Shown: positions 8,867 to 17,391 of the stretch, one piece after another
How the letters are laid out: every line of letters begins with the position of its first letter
Position numbering within the stretch: position 1 is the first letter of the stretch
Notes under the pieces: generated by a model
The model's database searches: none
Told to the model about the DNA's origin: nothing
The model's input: only the letters and a program-made list of their open reading frames with translations
Program-made: the position numbers and the translations under genes
Assembly: GCA_944381935.1 (NCBI GenBank)
Contig: CALWMN010000004.1
Coordinates: 124,001-188,000 of the forward strand
Source: an uncultured Mediterraneibacter sp.
GTDB lineage: Bacteria > Bacillota > Clostridia > Lachnospirales > Lachnospiraceae
Length of the DNA stretch: 64,000 nt
Direction of reading: 5' to 3'

Positions 8867-11767
8867 TCAATATTTCTTAATAAAGGCCAGCGTTTTTTCC
8901 GCCTTTTCCCCCTCAGGGAGAAAGACCTCTGTCTGAAGCGCATAAACATTTTCATAGCTGTTCAATTCCACAAAGGCGGTCAGTATTCCGTCTTCTCCTG
9001 AGAGCGCCCCTTCTGAGACCGTCTCTCCTTCTTTGCTGAGCCTGAATCTTCCTTCCCGGCTGCTTTCCGTCTCTACCACAGCAGTTATTCCATACCCTCC
9101 GGCAGACAGATTAAAGGAGGCATGGTCGCTTACCAGTCCATCCTTCTCCTTGTTCTGGAAATAGACCGTACTGATCCCATCCTGCCCTGACAGGATCATA
9201 TCCTTCTTGGCCGCTGCTTCTTCCAGATTGCTTCCCGCCGGGACCAGAACCGTATAGCTTCCCGTCCTGGCGGCAATCGTATATGCCGGGATCACATTGA
9301 AAATAAAGCTTTCGTCATTGGGAATGAGCACAATTTTCTCCTCTAACGGCAGAATCTCTCCCCCGTCATAAAGGATCAGTTCCACTTCCTCTCCAAAAAC
9401 CTCCTCCAGATAATCCAGGCTAAGTTCACAGTTCTGATACGGATGCAGATAAGCAATCTTTGCATGTTCATCCAGTTCTCTGACCACCTCGGCAGCCTCC
9501 CTGGTGTCCTCCGGAGAATCTGTGCCCACCTCATACACGTTGGAGATCCGCTTAAACGTACAGGAGTTCATTTGCAGCACAGTTCCATCTGTCAGTGTTA
9601 TAACCGGCTCCAGCGCTGCTGTGGCATTGCAGGAAAATATAGCGGACAGTTCCAGCGTTCCGTCTTCATTGAAATCCTCTGCCCGAAGCGTATCAGAATA
9701 GACGCAGCTCTCCCTTCCGTCTTTCCAGATCTCAACCGTTCCGAGATCATCAACCGTATTCCACAGAAGCTCCAGATCAAATCTGATCTCCATCTCACCG
9801 CCGGAAAACGGCACGCTGTACCTGTAAATAAATTCACCCTCGTTTCCGTTCGACCGGAGCGAACCGAGGCTGGCATTTCCCTCCCGGTTATCACTGCTGA
9901 ACTGATCCAGGGCGATCTGCGTTTCATTTCTCATGTAGCGTTCCAGTTCAACCCCCTGCTCCCTGATCAATTCCTGGAGCCTTTCTCCCTTCACATGGAT
10001 ATACTCGTCATCGCCAATCTGCGCACACAGATACCCCTCCCGTACAAGCTCTTGATATTCCATAAAATAACTGGTCAGGAAAACCGCTTCCTCGGCGCCC
10101 TCCGGCGGAAGCCCCTGCACGATCTTGTGATCCCTGAGCATATACTGGTATTGATAGTTTACAGACTGATGCGTATCTGCAGTGGCAGCTTTCTGGCTGT
10201 AGATCTCATAAGGCAGTTCTCCCTGCTCGTCCAGCGTATGCAGGACCTCATAAATATCATCGGCATAATTATAATTCAGCCTTCCCCTCTCTCCGTCTGT
10301 CACAACCGCCCCGTAGGCATACTCATAGAGAAGTACAAGACAGAGCAGTCCCAATACCAGGTTCATCTTCCTTTTTCTGTAGAGGAAATAGCAGAGAAGT
10401 GTGATGAGAAACGCCGCTGCGATCCCCGGAAGATACGCTCTTAAGCGGATCTGGTCCGTCCATCCGTCGATCCCGGAAAAGGCGGCATACTCCCAAAAGG
10501 TACCTGCATAGTCTGCCACGTAAGGCAGGATACAGCATGTCCAGAATCCCTCCAGCAGGATCATGCCGCCTAACACATAAGGAAACAGCTTTCGGAAAGC
10601 ATCCTTTTGCTCCCGCATCCAGAGAAGCCCTGCCATGAGCAGGGGTCCGAAATGAGCCGCATAGTACCGGATATAAGTCACCGCACGCATAGAGTCGTTG
10701 TTCTCCCCGGTCTCAATCGACTCCGTGACTCCCCCCAGCCAGGAAAAAGACAGACCCAGTATCGTGATCGCCACTGCTGCCAGAGAAAAAATCGCTACTA
10801 CAGTGTAGGCGCTCAAATGCTCCCTGCTGCCCTGCTCTGCCACTTCCCTCCGCTTAACAAGGGCGTTCCATATCAGAATAGTTCCCACTATGGCGGAAAA
10901 AAGAGCGATGCCCCCCACCATCACAGCAATCGTATTGATCTGCCCGAGAACACTGTACGCCCACCCTGTCAGCGACTTTAGGGAATCAAACAGTGCCGAA
11001 ACCGAGAAAGACACCTCTGCATTTGTGATATCCGTCCCCGCCCCAACCATTCCGACTGCCGCTGCCATATAATTGATCACCTTTCTGCTCAGGACATACC
11101 CCACGCCTCCTGCAATCACCGTGACAGCCGGCGATATCAGCCATTTCCTGTATGTCCAAAGATAGAGTGCCGTCACCACTCCCAGTGCGATCCACAGCAC
11201 GACCGCTCTTGAATGGATCGACATGGCATAGACCAGACATACCATCAGAACAAATGTAAGAATCCTTTTTGCCTTCCTGGAATCCACCTTCTCATTCAGG
11301 AGCAGAAGCAGGAGCACCGAGATCCAGCAGAGCAGGATATACATACTCTCGTTATAGATATATACTGCCCTCAGCGTCACAAAATAAGAGCATGTCACAG
11401 AAAGCAGACATGCAAAAACCTCTTCTTTAACCTGGAAGAATCTTTTCACAATATAAAAGCATACCGGAGCGATCAGGCTCTGAAGCAGGATCATAACCGA
11501 AACCATGATCCGATAGAGGATCACCGGATCATCGATCAGCCTGAACAGCGGAGTGAAGAAGATCGTAAGCCCGAAGCCGTAATATCTGTAGTCCTCCATC
11601 ACCCCGCTCCAGTCCAGTCCTGCATATCTTGCGGGCGTCATCAACATAAAAAGTTCGTCACCCGTATTATTCAGAGGGTAAGTCCAGATCAGAAAGACCA
11701 GCCTGGGCAGTAAAGCTGCCAGAAAAGCGATTATCATATATTTGTATTTTAGAAGATTCTGTTTCAT
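8867..11767 (-). CDS. large GT-C type membrane protein of unknown acceptor
   Basis: 966 residues from the ATG at 11767, preceded by AAAGGA at 7 bases. A TTG nine codons earlier lacks a ribosome site. The N-terminal half has about 12 membrane helices; the first outer loop holds NNTGDELFML and DYRYYGFGL, as expected of a GT-C enzyme with an acidic catalytic residue. The C-terminal ~450 residues are soluble, probably extracellular, with beta-rich sequence like carbohydrate-binding or jelly-roll modules. It precedes yfhO by 38 bases and may share its transcript. It could be a second teichoic acid or polysaccharide glycosyltransferase; the exact family was not recognised. Confidence 0.6.
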   Translation of the reverse strand: MKQNLLKYKYMIIAFLAALLPRLVFLIWTYPLNNTGDELFMLMTPARYAGLDWSGVMEDYRYYGFGLTIFFTPLFRLIDDPVILYRIMVSVMILLQSLIAPVCFYIVKRFFQVKEEVFACLLSVTCSYFVTLRAVYIYNESMYILLCWISVLLLLLLNEKVDSRKAKRILTFVLMVCLVYAMSIHSRAVVLWIALGVVTALYLWTYRKWLISPAVTVIAGGVGYVLSRKVINYMAAAVGMVGAGTDITNAEVSFSVSALFDSLKSLTGWAYSVLGQINTIAVMVGGIALFSAIVGTILIWNALVKRREVAEQGSREHLSAYTVVAIFSLAAVAITILGLSFSWLGGVTESIETGENNDSMRAVTYIRYYAAHFGPLLMAGLLWMREQKDAFRKLFPYVLGGMILLEGFWTCCILPYVADYAGTFWEYAAFSGIDGWTDQIRLRAYLPGIAAAFLITLLCYFLYRKRKMNLVLGLLCLVLLYEYAYGAVVTDGERGRLNYNYADDIYEVLHTLDEQGELPYEIYSQKAATADTHQSVNYQYQYMLRDHKIVQGLPPEGAEEAVFLTSYFMEYQELVREGYLCAQIGDDEYIHVKGERLQELIREQGVELERYMRNETQIALDQFSSDNREGNASLGSLRSNGNEGEFIYRYSVPFSGGEMEIRFDLELLWNTVDDLGTVEIWKDGRESCVYSDTLRAEDFNEDGTLELSAIFSCNATAALEPVITLTDGTVLQMNSCTFKRISNVYEVGTDSPEDTREAAEVVRELDEHAKIAYLHPYQNCELSLDYLEEVFGEEVELILYDGGEILPLEEKIVLIPNDESFIFNVIPAYTIAARTGSYTVLVPAGSNLEEAAAKKDMILSGQDGISTVYFQNKEKDGLVSDHASFNLSAGGYGITAVVETESSREGRFRLSKEGETVSEGALSGEDGILTAFVELNSYENVYALQTEVFLPEGEKAEKTLAFIKKY

Positions 11768-11910
11768 TGGTTTATCCTTTCGGTTTCGCTTCAATAAAAA
11801 GAATAGACATGTCTTAGCTGAAACATTCTATATCTCAGTAATTCTTATATGATTTTATCATATTTCTACGTGAACTCCAATGCTTTTTACTCTACCCAGA
11901 CAGAAAATCC

Positions 11911-11946
11911 CCCAGACAGGTTATATCTTCTCATCTCCTGTCTGGG
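11911..11946 (-). terminator. inverted repeat after the orphan membrane protein, possible terminator
   Basis: CCCAGACAGG at 11911-11920 and CCTGTCTGGG at 11937-11946 form a perfect 10-base-pair stem with a 16-base loop, 28 bases past the stop of the 11974 gene. The minus-strand downstream sequence is GGATTTTCTG, only weakly U-rich. A third partial copy of the arm (CCCAGACAG) lies at 11895-11903. It could be a weak terminator or a protein-binding palindrome marking the edge of the AT-rich island. Confidence 0.45.
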
Positions 11947-11973
11947 AGATCGCATTATCTATTCTTGTATGAA

Positions 11974-13221
11974 TCAAATTCCCCAGTTCTTAATTGTTTT
12001 TTTCTTAATCGGACCGTATTTTATTATGCCATCTTTATTATAACGGACAAAACATTTGCAGTACAGCGGATTTTGCGCAATAAATTCCAAAACGGGCGTC
12101 TTATCCTTTCCTTTTAAACACTTATAGCTGTTTTGTATCCAATACTTCAAATACCCTTTTAAACATAATATTCTCTTTTTTTGCATATCCCTGTCAACAT
12201 ATTTTTTAAACTCTTCTTCTCCTAAAAAAGTAGTGATATCCGTTTGTACATTATAATTTATCCCCATATTCCATAACTTTTTTGTAAAACGGTTATCTAA
12301 CGTATTCGCATCTTTTCCGCACAGCGTCACAATATTTAATCCAAGAATATCAGTCACTGCCTGATCATAATTTGTATATAATTTATGTTTTTTAGACAAG
12401 ATGTAGACTGGTATGAAATTTGATATAATAAAAGCAATGCAAGCAGAGAAAACAATCATTTCCGTAGCCTGATCCATCAAACCTCTTAACCCGCTATAAA
12501 GACACAATATGATAGCTAATCCAATCCCCCACCACTTCATAGGAGCCATAATATGCTGATACCATTTACGCTCCCCAAGTGATTTTATTTTTTGCAAAAT
12601 ATTGGGAAGCCACATCATAAAATAAGCAAATATAATTATAGCAGAAACTATTATGCATACTGCAATTTTCTGTTTGATATCCTGGGATGTCCCACTTAAA
12701 TAATCATAAACCGCATAACATACGCTCACAAGATATATGACCATAAACATAAAAGAAAAAAGGGTATAATGTGCTGTTTTTACTTCTCTTTTTGAACGTT
12801 CCCAATCAAATTTAAGCAGTGCTGCAACAAGATGGATTATTTTTTCTCTATACTCCCGGACACGTTCTTCAGAATAATTCCTTTTCTTAATCTCTGATTG
12901 CAGTTCATCTATCAATTTCCAAATATGTTCATCCCGAAAGAAGTCCAAATATATATCGTCCGGGTATTTCCCTGAACTATGGCAGCCATACCCATTTAAA
13001 TTCACTTTTAACTTAGTCAGCCACCTATCCATTTCTTCAACCCCGCATGTACTGAATCCCTCCATGCACGTCTTCATTTCTTTCCGCCATCTGCTCCTCT
13101 CCCCGGTTATGAAATGAAGCTGATTTTCTTTATTTCCCTTCTGCCAGTTAATGACTGCTGCTATAACTGTTGATGACAGAACAACGGTTATAATTGTTAT
13201 AATCATTTCAAAGATCTTCAT
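11974..13221 (-). CDS. membrane protein of unknown function
   Basis: 415 residues, not recognised. An N-terminal helix (about 5-24) is followed by a basic stretch ITGERSRWRKEMK, a pattern seen in several uncharacterised one-helix bacterial proteins. A charged helical region runs to about 145, then four or five membrane helices between about 150 and 285, then a soluble basic C-terminus of 130 residues with many lysines. Base composition is AT-rich, unlike the glycosyltransferase genes on its left. It stands alone between two hairpins, with only a weak ribosome site (AGGGA, 14 bases away). It may be an accessory or defence-type gene; no function is claimed. Confidence 0.7.
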   Translation of the reverse strand: MKIFEMIITIITVVLSSTVIAAVINWQKGNKENQLHFITGERSRWRKEMKTCMEGFSTCGVEEMDRWLTKLKVNLNGYGCHSSGKYPDDIYLDFFRDEHIWKLIDELQSEIKKRNYSEERVREYREKIIHLVAALLKFDWERSKREVKTAHYTLFSFMFMVIYLVSVCYAVYDYLSGTSQDIKQKIAVCIIVSAIIIFAYFMMWLPNILQKIKSLGERKWYQHIMAPMKWWGIGLAIILCLYSGLRGLMDQATEMIVFSACIAFIISNFIPVYILSKKHKLYTNYDQAVTDILGLNIVTLCGKDANTLDNRFTKKLWNMGINYNVQTDITTFLGEEEFKKYVDRDMQKKRILCLKGYLKYWIQNSYKCLKGKDKTPVLEFIAQNPLYCKCFVRYNKDGIIKYGPIKKKTIKNWGI

Positions 13222-13349
13222 ATGTGTTTTATAATCCCTTTCTCATCTCAGATGTCAGTTGATCGCCTGTATCGTTTACCTTATTCTTTCACCTGTAATC
13301 AGTAAAAGCTTCTATCCTGATTTCACATTAAACTTTTATAGTGAAAACA

Positions 13350-13386
13350 AATAAAAAGGCAATAGAAACTTCCTGTTCCTACTGCC
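13350..13386 (-). terminator. rho-independent terminator after rfbG-like gene
   Basis: On the minus strand GGCAGTAGGAA (13376-13386) pairs fully, with two G-U pairs, with TTTCTATTGCC (13358-13368) around a 7-base loop. The run TTTTTATTTG follows at 13350-13357. It lies 57 bases after the rfbG-like stop codon and closes the transcript that begins upstream in the polysaccharide locus. Confidence 0.85.
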
Positions 13387-13442
13387 TATTCATACACCAC
13401 AAAATAATTATACCAGAACTAAAATTTTTTCTCAATTCCTTT

Positions 13443-14510
13443 TTATTCTTCAATGAATGATTCTATCTGATTGGTCATACATTCTTCCACGTCGCCACCA
13501 GACAAATACACTTTTGTCCATTCCACCACTTTTTCAACTGCTTTTTCTACATTCCAGGTCGGCTTCCATTTGAACATGCTTTTTATTTTTGAACAGTCCA
13601 GCTTTAGGAAATTTGCCTCATGAGGGCCCCCATCACCTTGGGTCATCCATATTATGTCATTCCCCCATTTTTCACAAAAATAATTTACAAGTTCTCCTGT
13701 CGTAATACAGTCTGCCTCATCGGGCCCCACATTGAAAAACCCTGCATATATCTTATCGTTATATTGTTTTTCCGCAATCATTAAATATGCAAAAAGTGGT
13801 TCTAAAACATGTTGATATGGCCGCACTGAATAAGGATTGCGCACTATTATTTCTTTCCCTTCTTCCACTGCGCGTATACAATCCGGAATGATTCGATCAA
13901 CAGAAAAATCTCCTCCTCCTATGACATTTCCGGCCCTCGCTGTAGAAACGGCGACCTGCTTATCAGAAAAAAATGAATTTATATAACTATGCGTCACTAA
14001 CTCTGAACAGGATTTACTATTTGAATATGGATCGAATCCATCTAATGCTTCGTTCTCCCTATATCCCCATTCCCATTCATTATTTTTATATACCTTATCA
14101 GTTGTAATATTTACAAATGACTTTACACATGGATTTAGTCGTATACATTCACATATATTTACCGTTCCCATAACATTTGTTTCATAAGTATAACGAGGAT
14201 GTTCATAAGAGTATCGGACTAATGGCTGCGCAGCCATATGAAATACTATCTCAGGGCATACGTCCTCAAATACCTCTCTTAAGCGATCATAATCCCTTAT
14301 ATCCCCGATGACAGAATTCATTTTACCTTCCAGTCCACCAACTGCAAAGACATTAGGTGTCGTTGGAGGCTCTAACGCATATCCCGTAACTTCTGCACCT
14401 GCATTTATTAAAATTTTGCATAACCAGGTCCCCTTAAAGCCTGTATGTCCAGTTACCAAAACTTTTTTATTTCTATAAAACTCTAAAATCTCTCTCTTTT
14501 TATTCTTCAT
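13443..14510 (-). CDS. rfbG: CDP-glucose 4,6-dehydratase
   Basis: 355 residues, a short-chain dehydratase. The NAD-binding loop GHTGFKGTW (21-29), typical of CDP-glucose dehydratases, is followed by HMAAQPLVRYSY near 95, TTDKVYKN near 137 and the catalytic YSNSKSCSE near 165. It converts CDP-D-glucose to CDP-4-keto-6-deoxy-D-glucose, the entry point for CDP-dideoxy and branched sugars. Its partner rfbF lies about 4.6 kb upstream in the same transcript direction, an unusually split arrangement, with a ThDP enzyme, an acyltransferase and a GT-C gene between. It is the last gene before a strong terminator. Confidence 0.92.
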   Translation of the reverse strand: MKNKKREILEFYRNKKVLVTGHTGFKGTWLCKILINAGAEVTGYALEPPTTPNVFAVGGLEGKMNSVIGDIRDYDRLREVFEDVCPEIVFHMAAQPLVRYSYEHPRYTYETNVMGTVNICECIRLNPCVKSFVNITTDKVYKNNEWEWGYRENEALDGFDPYSNSKSCSELVTHSYINSFFSDKQVAVSTARAGNVIGGGDFSVDRIIPDCIRAVEEGKEIIVRNPYSVRPYQHVLEPLFAYLMIAEKQYNDKIYAGFFNVGPDEADCITTGELVNYFCEKWGNDIIWMTQGDGGPHEANFLKLDCSKIKSMFKWKPTWNVEKAVEKVVEWTKVYLSGGDVEECMTNQIESFIEE

Positions 14511-14546
14511 AATTCTGCTGCTCCTGCTAAATGCAAATCCATCTGA

Positions 14547-16370
14547 CTAATCTGAAATTTCTTTAAATTCCAGTCCTTTTTCCTCTAAGTCATCCTTCAG
14601 ATCTTCTCCTTTTACAATTACACAATCGGAATACTTATCGTCGTTAGTAATTTCATAATACTCACCGGATGTAGTTATTTCATAATCTTCTGTATCCGTA
14701 ACAAAAATCAATGCATTTTTTAATTCCTCATAGTCTCCGCCTCTGACAGTATATTTATACATTTTATACTGTGTTGGATAAACAGTTCTATCTCCTGTCA
14801 AAATAATATCCGTTTCCGGCTCAAGATTATATTCATTACAGAAGTTTTCTGCAACATCTATTTTGTCATAATAATATTCAGAAATTGGTAAACATACATT
14901 AAACATCCATATAAAATATGCTAATAAGAATAGTGAACTGACTATGGCAATTAACACCTTAATAACTCTTTTTTTGCCTATATATATGATAAGTGCAATT
15001 ATTATGTTTAATACCGCTAAAACAAGCAACTGACGATAAATATTATTAGAGTCAACTAAAATATCATGGCTTCTAGGAGGTATAATGGGTAATCCACACA
15101 GCTGTAAAGTAGCTACTGATCCACCTTGAAGAAAATCACTAATAAAGAAAAAGAAAATAAAGTTTATTAAAATAACAGTTTTTGTGCAAATACTTTTATA
15201 TTTTTGCATCTGCTTTTCTTCCGTCAACTGATAGAGTCCAATAAACGTTAGAATCTGGATCGGGACCATGATATACCTAAAATAAATCAACTGATCCAGG
15301 CGCAAGACATCACCTTGATATATGATCCTGTAAGTTCCTAATCCCATAAAAATTAGGCCCAGCGCAAATCCGCCAATAAAATATAAAATTGTATAAATGT
15401 AGATGACTGCTTCATTTTTTTCGGTTTCTTTTACATTTTTCAAAAATCTCAAGATGGCAAATACTAAAAAAACAAGGCCAAAGATAGCAAATCCATAGCT
15501 GCTTATACACATAGTATATAACCAACCAAAAATGGTATAAACGATAGTTTTAATACCCGAGAAAAACAAATCAATTTGTGACCACCCTGTTATAATTTCC
15601 TGTGTACTGTTATAGTTGATTGTTCCCGTCCAAATATGAGATTTCAAATAATTACCCAATACAATATCAACAAACACACCTATAAAAAGACCTGTCAGAT
15701 AACTGGGTATATTCACAATTGAGATCTTCTGCCAAAAACGGAGTATAAAAACCAGCATAAACACTAGGATAGTCACTACTATCCCTCTTGCATGCGTTGC
15801 ATACGCCCATGCAGACAAAAAACCTATTGAAACTCCTAATATATAGCGTTTCCATTTCTTATCACAATGCAAACTCATTAAAAGGAACAATAATATTATC
15901 CAGCTCAGAAAGGTCAGAAGCGTCTCTGAAAGAACTGTCTTTCCTAAAATAAAAGAAGCTGGCATGACCCCAGTCGTAAAAGCTATCAAAATTGCTCTTT
16001 TAGTATTTTGGATATTAAGATATCTCCTTTGAATCTTATAAATGATACACGGAATAAGAGCCAGCAATATGCTGTTAAAAATCAACATGCAAATAAAAAG
16101 ATTTGTTCTGTCTTTAACTAATAAATATAAAGGAAAATATAAGATAGTCCCTCCATATTTATAATATCCAAGACCGTTATTCTCTATATAACCTGACCAA
16201 TTATTCCCCACTAAATACTCAACAGAACTCAGATGCCCTATTTCATCTGAGAACATCGGTCCACGCATTTGCACAGCAAATATAACATTAAGAATAAATA
16301 CAGAAAAAAACAATATACAATATTGTATTATTTCTTTCTCAACCCATTCTTTACAAAAACGTCTCAACAT
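14547..16370 (-). CDS. GT-C type polytopic membrane glycosyltransferase
   Basis: 607 residues with about 11 membrane helices to residue 510 and a soluble tail of some 90 residues. The first outer loop has GPMFSDEIGHLSS, with the acidic residue after helix one expected of GT-C enzymes, and a Tyr/Gly-rich GLGYYKYGG follows. It resembles the 966-residue protein at 8867 in plan but has a shorter tail. AGGAGG lies 10 bases before the ATG. The gene is very AT-rich. Lying next to rfbG, it may add the CDP-derived sugar or a lipid-linked sugar to the polysaccharide. The precise family is not certain. Confidence 0.6.
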   Translation of the reverse strand: MLRRFCKEWVEKEIIQYCILFFSVFILNVIFAVQMRGPMFSDEIGHLSSVEYLVGNNWSGYIENNGLGYYKYGGTILYFPLYLLVKDRTNLFICMLIFNSILLALIPCIIYKIQRRYLNIQNTKRAILIAFTTGVMPASFILGKTVLSETLLTFLSWIILLFLLMSLHCDKKWKRYILGVSIGFLSAWAYATHARGIVVTILVFMLVFILRFWQKISIVNIPSYLTGLFIGVFVDIVLGNYLKSHIWTGTINYNSTQEIITGWSQIDLFFSGIKTIVYTIFGWLYTMCISSYGFAIFGLVFLVFAILRFLKNVKETEKNEAVIYIYTILYFIGGFALGLIFMGLGTYRIIYQGDVLRLDQLIYFRYIMVPIQILTFIGLYQLTEEKQMQKYKSICTKTVILINFIFFFFISDFLQGGSVATLQLCGLPIIPPRSHDILVDSNNIYRQLLVLAVLNIIIALIIYIGKKRVIKVLIAIVSSLFLLAYFIWMFNVCLPISEYYYDKIDVAENFCNEYNLEPETDIILTGDRTVYPTQYKMYKYTVRGGDYEELKNALIFVTDTEDYEITTSGEYYEITNDDKYSDCVIVKGEDLKDDLEEKGLEFKEISD

Positions 16371-16406
16371 TTTTGTTAATCCTCCTTGTGTTTTTAGGAA
16401 AGTGTT

Positions 16407-17390
16407 CTAAAACTCTCCAAACAGCACTGCTTTTATCTTTTTGCTGCGATTCAATAATAATACAAGCGCTACCGAAATTGCTGTCGATGTACAAAATATA
16501 GATATCACTCTGACGATTCCTGTCCCCACCCCTATATTCAGGCAGAGGAACTGGTATAGGTATAGGTATAAAGAATTTCTTCCAAGCCAGCATACAATAT
16601 TTTTTTCTGTTATTTTAAAAAGAATCCTGCACCAATATAATAAAAGATATAAAATTGTAATCATTAAAAATGCCAGCATCTGGGATGGAAATACCGCTTC
16701 AATACCATAAACCAATTTATATAAGATATAATATACTGCTAATAATAAAAACAATGCTTTTGCTATATTATAAACTTTTTCTTTTTCTAGACATGCGCAT
16801 GCATACCCAACGATAAAAAACACATAATATTGTCTTAGGTAATTACACCCCCCCCACATAACATTTTGACCTATTAAATTCAACCCTGAAAAAACGAATA
16901 CACTAAAAACAAGCACAGATAAATCGCCACTAAGTCCCAATTTTTTCATAAGCCGAAAGCTTCCATACAATACAAGCGTAAATATAAATACAACCCACAG
17001 GAACCAGACGATATATGTCGGTTGAATCAATAAAATCTTTATATACTCAATAAGGCTAAATTCAAATGACCTAAACCACTTGATTCCAACAAAATCCCAC
17101 TCATGAATCGCCCAAATGATAATGCTCCATATATAAGTTGGCAGCACAAGGCGCTTAATCTTTTTCCAAATACTTATTTTCCCACTGTGTTGTATACTAA
17201 GGCACATTGTATAACCTGACAATAATACAAACAACTGCATATGCCATGAATAAATAAACTTTGTTAATCCAACTGTATTAAAATCAATGGGATAAAGACC
17301 TCTTTGAAGTGCATGTCCTAAAAGCACTCCGATCACTGCCAGCCCCCGAAGAAAATCTACAGATACATTTCTTTTTTCCATCTTTTCCAT
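16407..17390 (-). CDS. acyltransferase 3 family membrane protein
   Basis: 327 residues. The opening VDFLRGLAVIGVLLGHALQ followed by WHMQLFVLLSGYTM is the standard start of acyltransferase-3 (OafA/YrhL-like) proteins, and about ten membrane helices follow. These proteins O-acylate sugars, usually with acetyl groups, from the cytoplasmic side. The ATG follows the stop of the ThDP enzyme by one base, so translation is coupled; an ATG three codons later is an alternative. The target is presumably a sugar of the local polysaccharide. Confidence 0.85.
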   Translation of the reverse strand: MEKMEKRNVSVDFLRGLAVIGVLLGHALQRGLYPIDFNTVGLTKFIYSWHMQLFVLLSGYTMCLSIQHSGKISIWKKIKRLVLPTYIWSIIIWAIHEWDFVGIKWFRSFEFSLIEYIKILLIQPTYIVWFLWVVFIFTLVLYGSFRLMKKLGLSGDLSVLVFSVFVFSGLNLIGQNVMWGGCNYLRQYYVFFIVGYACACLEKEKVYNIAKALFLLLAVYYILYKLVYGIEAVFPSQMLAFLMITILYLLLYWCRILFKITEKNIVCWLGRNSLYLYLYQFLCLNIGVGTGIVRVISIFCTSTAISVALVLLLNRSKKIKAVLFGEF

Positions 17391-17391
17391 C

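Noticed and set aside
16351-16593. 80-residue ORF overlapping the acyltransferase 3 gene
   Set aside because: It is out of frame with a well-supported gene; its Pro/Ile repeats come from the GTATAG-rich codons of that gene.
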